Of a DNA stretch of 64,000 bases, positions 28,201 through 35,500 are shown piece after piece. The stretch comes from G963677325 sp963677325 (GTDB taxonomy: Bacteria; Bacteroidota; Bacteroidia; Bacteroidales; Prolixibacteraceae), in assembly GCA_963677325.2 (NCBI GenBank), contig CAXXGM010000008.1, positions 558,001-622,000 of the forward strand. Reading direction: 5' to 3'. Below the pieces are notes generated by a model, which ran no database searches, was not told where the DNA came from, and was given only the letters and a program-made list of their open reading frames with translations. Position 1 is the first letter of the stretch; each line of letters starts with the position of its first letter. The position numbers were made by a program, and so were the translations under genes.

Positions 28201-29754
28201 GAGATTCGTACTGCGCAGCATCTTTAAAATCAGAGTATTTGGAGCAACTACTCCATCGGTGGAAAATTCACCTACCTGGAAAGTTTGACCATTGGCCGTG
28301 TACTGATAGGCTACTGCAAGCACTTCATCTGCATTTAACGACTGGTTTAAAGAAATATAACCCAGCTGTCGGTTTACACTATATTCTGTTGAATCAAGCA
28401 GCCTTGCATTCTCTATCTTTTCATAATCACGGCCCCCGATGAAATCCCTCGGGCTTAAGGGATTCAGCACTTCGGTCAGTCTGGCAATGTCACGGATCCC
28501 CACATAGGTAGTTGACATTGCGTTATATAAGCCGTTTATTTCATTGCTTGGAAAAGTATTAAGAGGATAGGGTAAATTCGCTGCATCTCCGAATTCAGGT
28601 ATGATCTGGTTCTGCCTGTTGGTTCCGCGCTCGCCCAAATCTTCAAGTGCCAGAATATTGCGCGAAGACTGGAATCTGCTTGATTTATTAGTGACCCAAA
28701 CTTCAATCTTGTTGATTGTAATGGCGGACTTTATAATCGGTAATTCTGACAAAGCTGCATCATAGTGGTCATAGAAATAATGGCCAAGCAGGAAGTGCCG
28801 GTTGGCATCATATGAGGTTGCATTAATTTCAAACCTTGATTTTTCTGCCCCTCCTTCTGTATTAATGACTTTATTCTCCCCTTTCTGTTGCGAGAATACC
28901 GTAGAGACAGATAGTTTGCCAAATTGCAGATCCGTTTTTACTCCAAAAAGATTCGTTCCGCCTCTGATCAGGGTTCCTGTCAAAGGCATTGATACATTAC
29001 CGGCTTCAATATTCTTTACAATGTCATCCTCATGACCTGTATAATTTAACTTAATCCTGTTCTCAAAATCAAAAGTCGCGTCAGTGTTGTAATTGAATCT
29101 CATTTTCAACCGGTCACCGACCTCGCCTTCCAGGTTGACATTGATTTTCTGACTGAAATCAAAGGTTGTATTTTTTTGCATTCGGACCGGGATAGAAGGA
29201 TTCTCGATACGGTTGCTTCTTACTCCCATGCTCATCTCCACGTACCCTTGCGGCCTGATATTAACTACATTGGTGCCAAAAATTTTACTGAAAGCCTCTC
29301 CGCTGATCCTGAGTTGCGGAATTAATTGGGAACGGTTATCCAGATTATTCTCTGCCATCTTTTGCCGCCAATACCTGTCAACTGATTCTTTAATGTCAAG
29401 TTTTAAGTACTCCTCTAAGCTCAGCGATCTCGGAAGACGGTAATTCATTCCGTTTACTTTTTCATAGATCAGGTATTCACCGGTGGTGGCGTCATATTCG
29501 ACTTCATATTGGATATTGGAAGGTTTTTTCAGATAGATTGCAGCCGTATCCTGTGGATCCGTTTTTGCAAAAGGACCTTCGTCTCTGAACGGATAATGAA
29601 GATTGGATAATGAATCGGAATGGACGGTAAAATTATCTATAAATCTCTCATAAGCTGATGAATCCCGACCTATTGAAGCATCGCTGCGCCAGAATAGTGA
29701 AGATAACATCAACAGAGATAAGAGTCCTGCGATATTTAATAAAAACTGTCGCAA
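22282..29754 (-). CDS. sprA: T9SS outer-membrane translocon SprA/Sov
   Basis: This 2490-residue protein has an N-terminal signal segment (LLNIAGLLSLLMLSSLFW). Length and composition fit SprA/Sov, which is about 2400-2500 residues in Flavobacterium and Porphyromonas. The order is as known for the family: an N-terminal SprA_N-like region (KKPSNIQYEVEYDATTGEYL; KINVNLEGEVGDRLKMRFNYNT), a second such region after about residue 1000, and a long barrel with many alternating strands ending GISFRFTLLQ. SprA forms the 36-strand barrel through which T9SS cargo crosses the outer membrane. It lies next to ruvA, 9 bases apart, a neighbour pair often seen in Bacteroidetes. The frame is open throughout, unlike gldM and gldN. 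Confidence 0.95.
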   Translation of the reverse strand: MRQFLLNIAGLLSLLMLSSLFWRSDASIGRDSSAYERFIDNFTVHSDSLSNLHYPFRDEGPFAKTDPQDTAAIYLKKPSNIQYEVEYDATTGEYLIYEKVNGMNYRLPRSLSLEEYLKLDIKESVDRYWRQKMAENNLDNRSQLIPQLRISGEAFSKIFGTNVVNIRPQGYVEMSMGVRSNRIENPSIPVRMQKNTTFDFSQKINVNLEGEVGDRLKMRFNYNTDATFDFENRIKLNYTGHEDDIVKNIEAGNVSMPLTGTLIRGGTNLFGVKTDLQFGKLSVSTVFSQQKGENKVINTEGGAEKSRFEINATSYDANRHFLLGHYFYDHYDAALSELPIIKSAITINKIEVWVTNKSSRFQSSRNILALEDLGERGTNRQNQIIPEFGDAANLPYPLNTFPSNEINGLYNAMSTTYVGIRDIARLTEVLNPLSPRDFIGGRDYEKIENARLLDSTEYSVNRQLGYISLNQSLNADEVLAVAYQYTANGQTFQVGEFSTDGVVAPNTLILKMLRSTNLNPKYKSWRLMMKNIYNINGQRISADDFKADILFKNDAAGTKLNYLPDGPLKEKILLQVMNLDKLNKQLDPYPDGIFDFLETITINSQRGRIIFPVIEPFGSNLEKQFKGDANAVKKYVFRSLYDETKTVAEQDAEKNKFSIEGSYKGSSNSEISLDAPNISRGSVKVMSGGRQLQEDVDYIVDYTQGKVKIINQGLLESGTPISISTESEDLFSMQRKTLLGTHLNYEISKNFNIGSTLMFLQEKPLYQKVNYGEDPISNLMLGLNTSFNTSSKFITKMVNALPFLNTKEESKIAVEAEWARLFPGHSRVISKEGAAYLDDFEGAKTPINLKSFIGWNVASTPQGSELFPEGNLINDLASGYNRALFSWYIIDPFMQRNTAPSYLLKEKLDDQRVREVFQREIFPDRETPAGQPTNIPTLDLAFYPKERGTNNYDAAPSGYSSGVDRDGSLRNPESRWGGIMRKIETSDFEAANVEYIEFWLMDPFAKDSDNNTISKGGDLYFNLGNISEDILRDGRKSFEHGLPNNGDTTKTDFTHWGRVSRQQSLVKAFDNSPAARVYQDVGLDGLNSEHEKTFFNNYLNTLKPLVYDTVYQKAEKDPSSDDFHFFRGKDYDDKKLDILQRYKYYSREEGNSPTSEQSTEPYPTAATTIPDVEDINDDNTLNENEAYYQYHLRLDKANMVLGKNFITDVKTTKDVPMKSGRTKDITWYQFKIPISSPDKTYGPISDFRSIRFIRMFLKGWQDPVVLRFATLDLVRTNWRRYEKELTEDNSLPSPNTQFDISAVNIEENSSRKPVNYVLPPGIDRVIDPSNAQLVQLNEQSMSLKAVDLYPGDARGAYKNTNIDMRRYKTLKMEVHAEAVEGEDLKDHDLYLFMRLGSDYQYNYYEYEIPLKLTRPRSDYNPNNENDRYAVWPDSNRMYIPLDMLTDLKLSRNTEMRKSDSKITLGDIFEQLYGGKNLMKVKGNPDLSQVQVMMIGIRNKKGKTLGPKSVEVWVDELRLTNFEEKGGWAGIGRITGNLADLGTYSVAGRVTTSGFGSIDSKMGQRTMDDSYEYDLSTNLELGKFFKKESGVKIPLYIGLSKAISTPEYSPLDKDIKLKDALDNAANAHERDSIKRISQTFTSRKSINFTNVQIDKPNRTTAPKIYDISNLALTYSYNQLEHGDINTQLERTTNTRTLLSYNYVTRPKSIDPFRKVDLLKFPFLNLVRDFNFNVIPSQLSFRSDMNRTNSILQYRNITNPSLILPKSYQQDFIWNRYYDFRMDLTRSLKVDFSAVNSSRIDEPLGSMDKNLPGYQARRDTIWQNILDGGRNTHYHHTWNIQYMIPVNKLPLLDWTSLSTVYQAGYDWDVAPLTQSDYVVGNSISNSRAIQLNGQMEFIRLYNKLPFLKKINTEYGEFSRGRMEAQSRGTSTNRNTGGSSKYREANLKLKKNAPLSLFHKLGTSDVAVRITDEKGKVINGKTNVINDNRIIFIPEADCEKAVAEVTGQKDQKSRIKFKLFDYTARLLMSLYNINISYTENGGTGVYGYLPSTNLFGSTNYSSENGYTSLAPGIPFILGHQDEQFGLNAARYGWISTDTILNRPYTMSKNTRLMVRAKVVPIPDLKIDIQANRTFSSNSSEFFIYNDQRGWDAYNKSYNGNFSMSVISIGSSFEKLGNAEVKESGAWSQFQKNREIIAHRLDASRIPNPGAGYLPGSINPATGYPIGYGPSSQEVLIPAFLAAYSGTNPERVSLSPFPSVKFMMPNWRIQYSGAVNKIEGLKNVMKSMNILHDYRSTYNVGSYITNMNYLPESDGFSYKFDAQNNFLPQYDIASININETFNPLFDVDITWLNNLTTRLEYRKSRNILLSLTNNQATESYNNEASLGLGYRFERMKMFIKTKNSQKTLNHDLNVRADVSYGKNKTILRKLIEENNQITAGQQSMSVKFSADYNLSEVFIVRLFYDRLLNSPFISNSYRTTTSNFGISFRFTLLQ

Positions 29755-29763
29755 TATAAATTG

Positions 29764-30348
29764 TTATAAGCTTTTTAAAGCTATTTTTAGAAGATTCTCA
29801 ACTGTAAGTCCCGGTTGTTCTTTTATGATTCTATCCAAATCCTTTTCTACAGCCCTCTTGTTATATCCCAGCATTTCCAATGCACTGATGGCTTCATTCC
29901 GGACATTGTCCTCTCCAGTCTTAAATATTTTATCGCTGGCAGGACCGAGTCCGACTTTATCCTTCAATTCTATAATGACACGCTGAGCTGTTTTAGCTCC
30001 GATCCCTTTTATGCTTTTCAGAATAGCGACATTTTCATTCAGAATAGCTTGTCGAAGATCTTCCGGCTGAAATGAGGAAAGCATCATAATGGCCGTGTTG
30101 GCTCCTATTCCGTTCACCGAAATCAGCATCCTGAAAAGATTCCTTTCTTCCTTTTCCGCAAATCCAAACAAAAGATGAGCATCTTCACGTATGATTGGCT
30201 GAAGAAATAATTTCCCCTTCTCCTGATGATTATTGATTTTTGTATAGGTAGTCAGAGATATATGGATGAAATAGCCAATCCCACCGGCTTCAATTACGAC
30301 AGCGGCGGGACTCAGTTCAATGATATTTCCTGAAATATATTCGTACAT
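29764..30348 (-). CDS. ruvA: Holliday junction helicase subunit RuvA
   Basis: This 194-residue protein has the RuvA order: an N-terminal OB fold (MYEYISGNIIELSPAAVVIEAGGIGYFIHI), two helix-hairpin-helix motifs (VNGIGANTAIMML near 79; IKGIGAKTAQRVIIEL near 114), and a C-terminal RuvB-binding domain (EAISALEMLGYNKRAVEKDL). RuvA tetramers bind Holliday junctions and load RuvB. It is upstream of sprA with 9 bases between, so both are likely co-transcribed. Confidence 0.95.
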   Translation of the reverse strand: MYEYISGNIIELSPAAVVIEAGGIGYFIHISLTTYTKINNHQEKGKLFLQPIIREDAHLLFGFAEKEERNLFRMLISVNGIGANTAIMMLSSFQPEDLRQAILNENVAILKSIKGIGAKTAQRVIIELKDKVGLGPASDKIFKTGEDNVRNEAISALEMLGYNKRAVEKDLDRIIKEQPGLTVENLLKIALKSL

Positions 30349-30364
30349 GGTTAATGGTTGACCG

Positions 30365-31171
30365 TTATTTTAATAGTTTTCGTTTTTCAACCTCTTGTAA
30401 TATTTTCATTTGTTGAATGGCAATTTGGTTCAATTTAACTAATCGCTCACTTTGAGGAAAGGTTTCGTTGATAAAAACAGCATTCAGGTTTTCCATATTC
30501 GAAAGGCAAATAAGCTGGTTAATAGTGGCATAGTCTCGTATATTGCCTTTCAAACCCGGATTTGCATCACGCCATTGTTTGGCCGTAATGCCGAAGAGTG
30601 CAACATTCAATACATCAGCTTCGTTGGCATAAACGTGCGATATTTGTTGCTGCGTAAGTTCTGCTGGGATGAGGTTTTGCTTTATTGCATCAGTATGAAT
30701 ATGGTAGTTTATTTTTGACAATTCGCGCTTTGCCGACCAGCCGAGTTGTTTTTGCTCTTCTTCTTTTAATCGTTGAAATTCTTTGATAAAGTACAATTCA
30801 AATTCAATGGAGATCCATGCTGCAAATTTGAAAGCAATATCTTTGTGTGCAAAAGTGCCGCCATACCGCCCTGATTTAGAAATAATTCCTTTAGCATTAG
30901 TTGCTTCAATCCATTTTTGAGGCGAGAGAGTGAAAGCATTAAGCCCTGCTTCTTTTCTAAACCCCTCGAATTCGAGGGGTTTAAAAATTGGATTATATAA
31001 TGTTTCCCAAATTCCAAGGTATTCAATCGTATTGCGGTTTCGCATCCAATTCGCTATAACATCGGTTGGTTCATTACTTTTATATTTTGCAATATCAGTT
31101 AGCGAAATGTAATCTATCTCGTTGATTTGCAAAATTGTAACGTCAGTTTGTTGTACACTGATTTTTCCCAT
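30365..31171 (-). CDS. KilA-N domain DNA-binding protein
   Basis: This 268-residue protein has the KilA-N block seen in many bacterial and phage proteins: YISLTDIAKYKSNEPTDVIANWMRNRNTIEYLGIWE (broken here by no gap), then NPIFKPLEFEGF and GRYGGTFAHKDIAFKFAAWIS (about 107-130). The C-terminal part (about 150-268) is helical and ends in a lysine-rich tail. KilA-N proteins bind DNA and are common on phages and mobile DNA. Its place between ruvA and pdxA suggests an inserted gene. A 24-bp perfect palindrome lies in the coding sequence at about 30957-30982, over the KPLEFEGF codons. Confidence 0.85.
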   Translation of the reverse strand: MGKISVQQTDVTILQINEIDYISLTDIAKYKSNEPTDVIANWMRNRNTIEYLGIWETLYNPIFKPLEFEGFRKEAGLNAFTLSPQKWIEATNAKGIISKSGRYGGTFAHKDIAFKFAAWISIEFELYFIKEFQRLKEEEQKQLGWSAKRELSKINYHIHTDAIKQNLIPAELTQQQISHVYANEADVLNVALFGITAKQWRDANPGLKGNIRDYATINQLICLSNMENLNAVFINETFPQSERLVKLNQIAIQQMKILQEVEKRKLLK

Positions 31172-31203
31172 AATGCTCTTATCTTTTAAAACATTAACAG
31201 CGA

Positions 31204-31245
31204 ACCATTAAGCACCAACCACTATGCACTAACCATTAATCATTA
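31204..31245. repeat. heptamer tandem repeat, overlaps pdxA stop
   Basis: Six consecutive 7-base units can be read: ACCATTA, AGCACCA, ACCACTA, TGCACTA, ACCATTA, ATCATTA. The last unit supplies the stop codon of pdxA on the minus strand. Confidence 0.7.
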
Positions 31246-32304
31246 TTCTCCCCCTGTCCGGTCAATTTCATGTCTTTGTAACGGATCTTTTGCCAATTCT
31301 TTATACTTCCTACGGTTCTCAAAAAGATCGATGGCCAGATACAAAGCGTTCCGGAAAGATTCTTCCGAGGCAGTACCTGTTCCGGCAATACCATAGGCGG
31401 TACCGTGTCCCGGTGAAGTTCTGATGATAGGCAATCCGGCTGTATAATTCACTCCTGATTCAAAGGCCAGTGATTTGAAAGGTATCAAACCCTGATCGTG
31501 ATACATCGCCAGTGTGACATCGAATTTCTTAAATTCTCCTGAACCAAAAAATCCGTCTGCAGAATAAGGTCCTAATGCGATAATTCCTTCCTCATAAGCC
31601 TGCTTGATCGCAGGAAGAATGATAGTCTCTTCTTCGTCTCCAATCACTCCTCCGTCTCCGGCATGAGGATTGAGTCCCAGTACGGCAATTCTCGGTTTCC
31701 TTACTGAAAAATCCTCAAGGAATGTTTTATGCAGTAATCGGAGATGGCTTAAAATTTTGGCTTTCGTAAGGCTCTGACTTACTTCCGAAATTGGAATATG
31801 GCCTGTTACGACCCCCACTTTGATGATATCGCTGACCATCAGCATCAGGTAATCTTCCGAATTAAATTCCTTTGCAAAATATTCAGTGTGTCCCGGAAAA
31901 TGGAAATTCTCCGATTGGATATTTTCTTTGTTGATGGGACCGGTAACCACTACATCAATATCACCCGATTTCAGATCCTTTACGGCCGCTTCAAGAGCAA
32001 GGTAGGCGGCTTCACCTGCCGCCTTTGTGGATTTGCCAAGTTCTACCCTGATCTCCTCATCCACACAGTTAATGATGTTAATCCGCTTTGAATTAGCTTC
32101 TCTGGCCGATTGAATATGATTGAAGGTAAACATCTCCGTATCAAATGTCTTCCGGTGATAAGCTGCAACTTTTGGAGAGCCATAAACAATGGGGGTACAC
32201 ATGTCTAAAATCCGGCTGTCTGCCAGTGATTTGATGATCACCTCATAACTAATCCCATTAATATCCCCATGGGTAATTCCCACCTTTATTTTATTTGATT
32301 CCAT
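31243..32304 (-). CDS. pdxA: 4-hydroxythreonine-4-phosphate dehydrogenase
   Basis: This 353-residue PdxA has GITHGDINGISYEVIIKSL at the start, the metal-binding histidines in PGHTEYFAKEF (about 136), LNPHAGDGGVIG (about 211) and MYHDQGLIPFKSLAFESGVN (about 267), all typical. The enzyme oxidises 4-phosphohydroxy-threonine in deoxyxylulose-5-phosphate-dependent vitamin B6 synthesis. The length is slightly above the E. coli enzyme (329). The gene reads alone on the minus strand, downstream of the aminopeptidase gene. Confidence 0.95.
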   Translation of the reverse strand: MESNKIKVGITHGDINGISYEVIIKSLADSRILDMCTPIVYGSPKVAAYHRKTFDTEMFTFNHIQSAREANSKRINIINCVDEEIRVELGKSTKAAGEAAYLALEAAVKDLKSGDIDVVVTGPINKENIQSENFHFPGHTEYFAKEFNSEDYLMLMVSDIIKVGVVTGHIPISEVSQSLTKAKILSHLRLLHKTFLEDFSVRKPRIAVLGLNPHAGDGGVIGDEEETIILPAIKQAYEEGIIALGPYSADGFFGSGEFKKFDVTLAMYHDQGLIPFKSLAFESGVNYTAGLPIIRTSPGHGTAYGIAGTGTASEESFRNALYLAIDLFENRRKYKELAKDPLQRHEIDRTGGE

Positions 32305-32410
32305 CCTTATCTTTTTGTATGCTTTGTATTAATAATTCATAGGACTTTAATTGTCAAATTTAATCTTTAAATCCAAATTATCGGAATTGAGTTTGGAAAA
32401 TAATTACGGC

Positions 32411-32470
32411 AGAGAGCGGAGGGCATGGAGCATAGAGTCTCCGCTCCATGCTCTATGCTCCATGCTCTAT
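32411..32470. repeat. heptamer repeat hairpin, overlaps the pepA stop
   Basis: The right half is GCTCCAT, GCTCTAT, GCTCCAT, GCTCTAT in 7-base steps (32443-32470). The left half has the complementary words (GGAGCAT, AGAG), so it can fold as a hairpin. The last codons of the aminopeptidase gene (SIEHGA) and its stop lie in the repeat. Confidence 0.75.
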
Positions 32471-33889
32471 GCTTTTCAAAAAGTCCAGCAATAATCTTAA
32501 GCCGGTGCCTGTGCCTCCTTTGCTTCGGTAATGATCAGCTTTTTGCAGAAAAGCCGGGCCCGCAATATCAAGGTGGATCCACGGGTAATCAACAAAATTG
32601 CCAAGAAATTTCCCCGCTGAGATAGCTCCCCCTTCGCGGGAACCAATATTTTTAATATCCGCAATATCAGATTTCAGCGATTCACCGTATTCATCCCAGA
32701 AAGGAAATTCCACGATTCTTTCGTAAACGTGTTCCCCTGATTTTTTAAGCTTGTCAAATGTAGCCTTATCGGCATTTCCCATGGCAACGATTCCATAGGA
32801 TCCGATCGCCATCGCTGCGGCTCCGGTAAGTGTGGCTGCATCGATTACAAGAGAGGGATTATATCTTTTTGCATAACTCAGCGCATCGGCCAGGATCAGT
32901 CTTCCTTCGGCATCGGAGTTAAGCACTTCCACCGATTTTCCGCTGAGAGTATAAATAATATCACCGGGCGTCATGGCATTTCCGTCAGGTCTGTTATCGG
33001 TGGCCGGGATGAGAGCAATTACAAATACAGGTAATTTTAATTTGGCTGCAGCATAGACCACAGAAGCTACCGTTGCTCCTCCGGCCATATCGGATTTCAT
33101 GTAATCCATTGAATTGGAGGTGGGCTTTAAGCTAAGTCCCCCGGTATCAAAAGTGATTCCTTTACCTACCAGCACAACCGGCCTTTCATTCACTGCATTA
33201 TCGGGATGCCATTCGAGTACGGAAAATGTCGGCGGATCGATGCTTCCCCAATTAACGGCAAGTAACCCACCCATCTTCAACGCTTCAATTTTTTCCTTAT
33301 CAAAAATATCTGTCTTAAAACCGGCTTCCCGGCCCATCTCTTCAAAAGTCTCCGCCAGTTTTTCTGCATTCAAATAGGATACCGGCTCGTTGATCATGTC
33401 CCTCACCCGAAAAACAGCCTCCACAACTATTTTCAATTCAAGAATTTTATTTTCCGGAACCCATAAATCGGCAAACAGGATCTCTTTCAATTCGCTTTTG
33501 GTTTCGCTGGCTTTGGTCAGATATTTGTCGAAATCATAGCTTCCCAGCGCCATCCCTTCAGCCAGGGCGATAATGCCATCGACATTTTCTTCAACCCCTT
33601 TAAGTGTAATGGCTGAAATCTTCTCTTTCCGCAGATGAGTGTTGATCTCGTTCCCCTTTTTGCGGCATTCTTCCAGAAAAGCTGGCTCTCCTTTTGATGG
33701 ATCAATATAGACGATATAGAACCATTCACTGAAATGATTCAGCAATACTACATTGGTCCCTTTATCCAGTTTCTCCAGAACGTAATTTTTTTCACTGTCA
33801 TTCAATATCGTTTCGTTGACCTTGGATTTTTCTGTCAAAAAGAAAACTTTATTCAGGGATTCACCCGATTTAAGATCTAAATTCATCAT
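32453..33889 (-). CDS. pepA: M17 leucyl aminopeptidase
   Basis: This 478-residue cytosolic aminopeptidase has the M17 dinuclear metal site: VGKGITFDTGGLSLKP (about 261), KSDMAGGATV (about 285) and the signature NSDAEGRLILADALSYA (about 346), with Ser where Thr is usual. The N-terminal domain (about 1-160) is the less conserved M17 domain. No signal peptide is seen. The terminal residues SIEHGA are encoded by a heptamer repeat, which suggests that the original C-terminus was replaced or extended by repeat insertion. Confidence 0.9.
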   Translation of the reverse strand: MMNLDLKSGESLNKVFFLTEKSKVNETILNDSEKNYVLEKLDKGTNVVLLNHFSEWFYIVYIDPSKGEPAFLEECRKKGNEINTHLRKEKISAITLKGVEENVDGIIALAEGMALGSYDFDKYLTKASETKSELKEILFADLWVPENKILELKIVVEAVFRVRDMINEPVSYLNAEKLAETFEEMGREAGFKTDIFDKEKIEALKMGGLLAVNWGSIDPPTFSVLEWHPDNAVNERPVVLVGKGITFDTGGLSLKPTSNSMDYMKSDMAGGATVASVVYAAAKLKLPVFVIALIPATDNRPDGNAMTPGDIIYTLSGKSVEVLNSDAEGRLILADALSYAKRYNPSLVIDAATLTGAAAMAIGSYGIVAMGNADKATFDKLKKSGEHVYERIVEFPFWDEYGESLKSDIADIKNIGSREGGAISAGKFLGNFVDYPWIHLDIAGPAFLQKADHYRSKGGTGTGLRLLLDFLKSIEHGA

Positions 33890-33988
33890 GATTGTAAATT
33901 TTTCATTTAATATAACATTTTTTTATCAGGTAAGAAAACAAAAATGTCAGGCCTGCAAATTTATTACCTTTATGCCGGATTTAAAGAA

Positions 33989-34055
33989 GAATTACGAATT
34001 ACGAATTGCAAATTAGGAATTCTGCTGACTTAAGACTTAAGGCTTAAGTCTAAAT
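33989..34055. repeat. two abutting heptamer arrays (GAATTAC and ACTTAAG)
   Basis: From 33989 the 7-base words GAATTAC, GAATTAC, GAATTGC, AAATTAG, GAATTCT follow in phase. At 34028 a second array starts: ACTTAAG, ACTTAAG, GCTTAAG, TCTAAAT. The arrays end about 20 bases before the mqnC start codon. Confidence 0.75.
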
Positions 34056-34076
34056 GTCTGAATACGAATCTCTAAG

Positions 34077-35174
34077 ATGAATTTAGATAATCTTTTTATA
34101 CGCGCGCTGAATCGTGAAGCTCTTTCGCTGGAAGAGGGATTGACTTTATACACAGAAGCCTCGACTCCTGAATTGATTCTTATGGCCAACCAGTTGAGGC
34201 AGAAACTTCACCCCGAAAATACAGTGACCTGGATGATTGATCGTAACATCAACATCACCAATGTCTGTATTTCAGGTTGTAAATTCTGCAACTTCCACAG
34301 AAAATGGAATGAGGAAGGCGCCTATACTACAACCCTTGATGATTACAGGGAGAAGATTGAAACGATGATCCATCTGGGCGGAAGGCAATTATTGCTCCAG
34401 GGAGGGATGCATCCCCAATATGGTTTAAGCTTCTATACCGATCTTTTCTGTCAACTAAAACAGGAGTTTCCAACCGTAAAACTTCATGCACTCGGCCCCC
34501 CTGAAATTGCACATATTGCCCGTAAAGAGCGAATGTCATACAGGGAAGTGCTTGAAAAACTGATCGAATCAGGCCTAGACAGTCTTCCGGGAGCAGGGGC
34601 AGAGATATTGAGTGACCGTGTCCGTAAAGCTATTTCGCCTGGAAAAGCACGCACACAGGAGTGGCTTGATGTAATGAGGGAAGCGCATAAATTGGGAATG
34701 GTCACCTCGGCCACCATGATGTTCGGGCATATTGAAACAATCAGCGAAAGAATACAGCACCTTGTTCATTTAAGGGAGGTTCAGGCTGAAAAACCTGAGT
34801 CTTCTCAGGGATTTTTAGCTTTTATTCCATGGCCTATTATGTCTGACGGGACTGAATTGGGAAAAGAAACAGAAATTTCTCCCGTTTGGCCGGTTGAATA
34901 TGTCCGCACCATCGCCATCAGCCGCATCATGCTCAACAATGTCAAGAACATACAGGCCTCCTGGCTGACGGTTGGCAAAGAAACTGCCCAGCTCTGTCTT
35001 CATGCCGGGGCTAACGATCTTGGCTCCATCATGATCGAGGAAAATGTTGTCTCTGCGGCCGGGGCATCGTGTAAAATGGATTCTGCCGAAATACAAAAAA
35101 CCATAAAAGACGCCGGATTTACACCTGCATTAAGAAATCAGGCATACGAATTGATCGAAACACCTTTGTTTTAG
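34077..35174 (+). CDS. mqnC: cyclic dehypoxanthinyl futalosine synthase
   Basis: This 365-residue radical SAM enzyme has the cluster motif CISGCKFCNFH (CxxxCxxC, about residue 63), LLQGGMHPQYGLSFYTDL and the MqnC hallmark GLDSLPGAGAEIL (about 165). It cyclises dehypoxanthine futalosine in the futalosine route to menaquinone. The related MqnE differs in these blocks. This indicates menaquinone by the futalosine pathway. No other mqn gene is in the window. It is transcribed alone from just after a heptamer repeat. Confidence 0.9.
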   Translation: MNLDNLFIRALNREALSLEEGLTLYTEASTPELILMANQLRQKLHPENTVTWMIDRNINITNVCISGCKFCNFHRKWNEEGAYTTTLDDYREKIETMIHLGGRQLLLQGGMHPQYGLSFYTDLFCQLKQEFPTVKLHALGPPEIAHIARKERMSYREVLEKLIESGLDSLPGAGAEILSDRVRKAISPGKARTQEWLDVMREAHKLGMVTSATMMFGHIETISERIQHLVHLREVQAEKPESSQGFLAFIPWPIMSDGTELGKETEISPVWPVEYVRTIAISRIMLNNVKNIQASWLTVGKETAQLCLHAGANDLGSIMIEENVVSAAGASCKMDSAEIQKTIKDAGFTPALRNQAYELIETPLF

Positions 35175-35500
35175 TCTTTTCCTTTAAGTGACTCATATCT
35201 TCCTTAACTCCTATTATACCAACTCATTACCGCCTTTCCCATAATCCAGATCCTGAAAATCGGTTTAAGCTCAGGATCGGCTGATTTCCTTTTGAATGGA
35301 GGAGCCATCCGAGTTTTATACCGAATGATGATTGGCTTAATTTCGGTTGCCCGGATGATTAGGGAAAAAACAATATAAACCAGTGCTAACCTTCTGACAT
35401 TTAAAGAACTTTAAAATATTTAGGAATTAATAATTTATCTCATCTTTAAAGTATCTTTGCAACCAAATTTGGTAGTAACATTTTAATATTTTTTTCGCTG
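35175..35500. other. intergenic region upstream of speA
   Basis: This 326-base gap has a short inverted repeat (GATCCTGA .. TCAGGATC at about 35249-35278) and the speA promoter candidate listed below. Nothing else was recognised. Confidence 0.5.
35452..35459 (+). promoter_or_regulatory. candidate Bacteroidetes -7 element for speA
   Basis: TATCTTTG fits the Bacteroidetes -7 consensus TAnnTTTG and lies 42 bases before the speA start codon. A convincing -33 TTG element was not found, and the small palindrome ACCAAATTTGGT follows directly. Confidence 0.4.
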
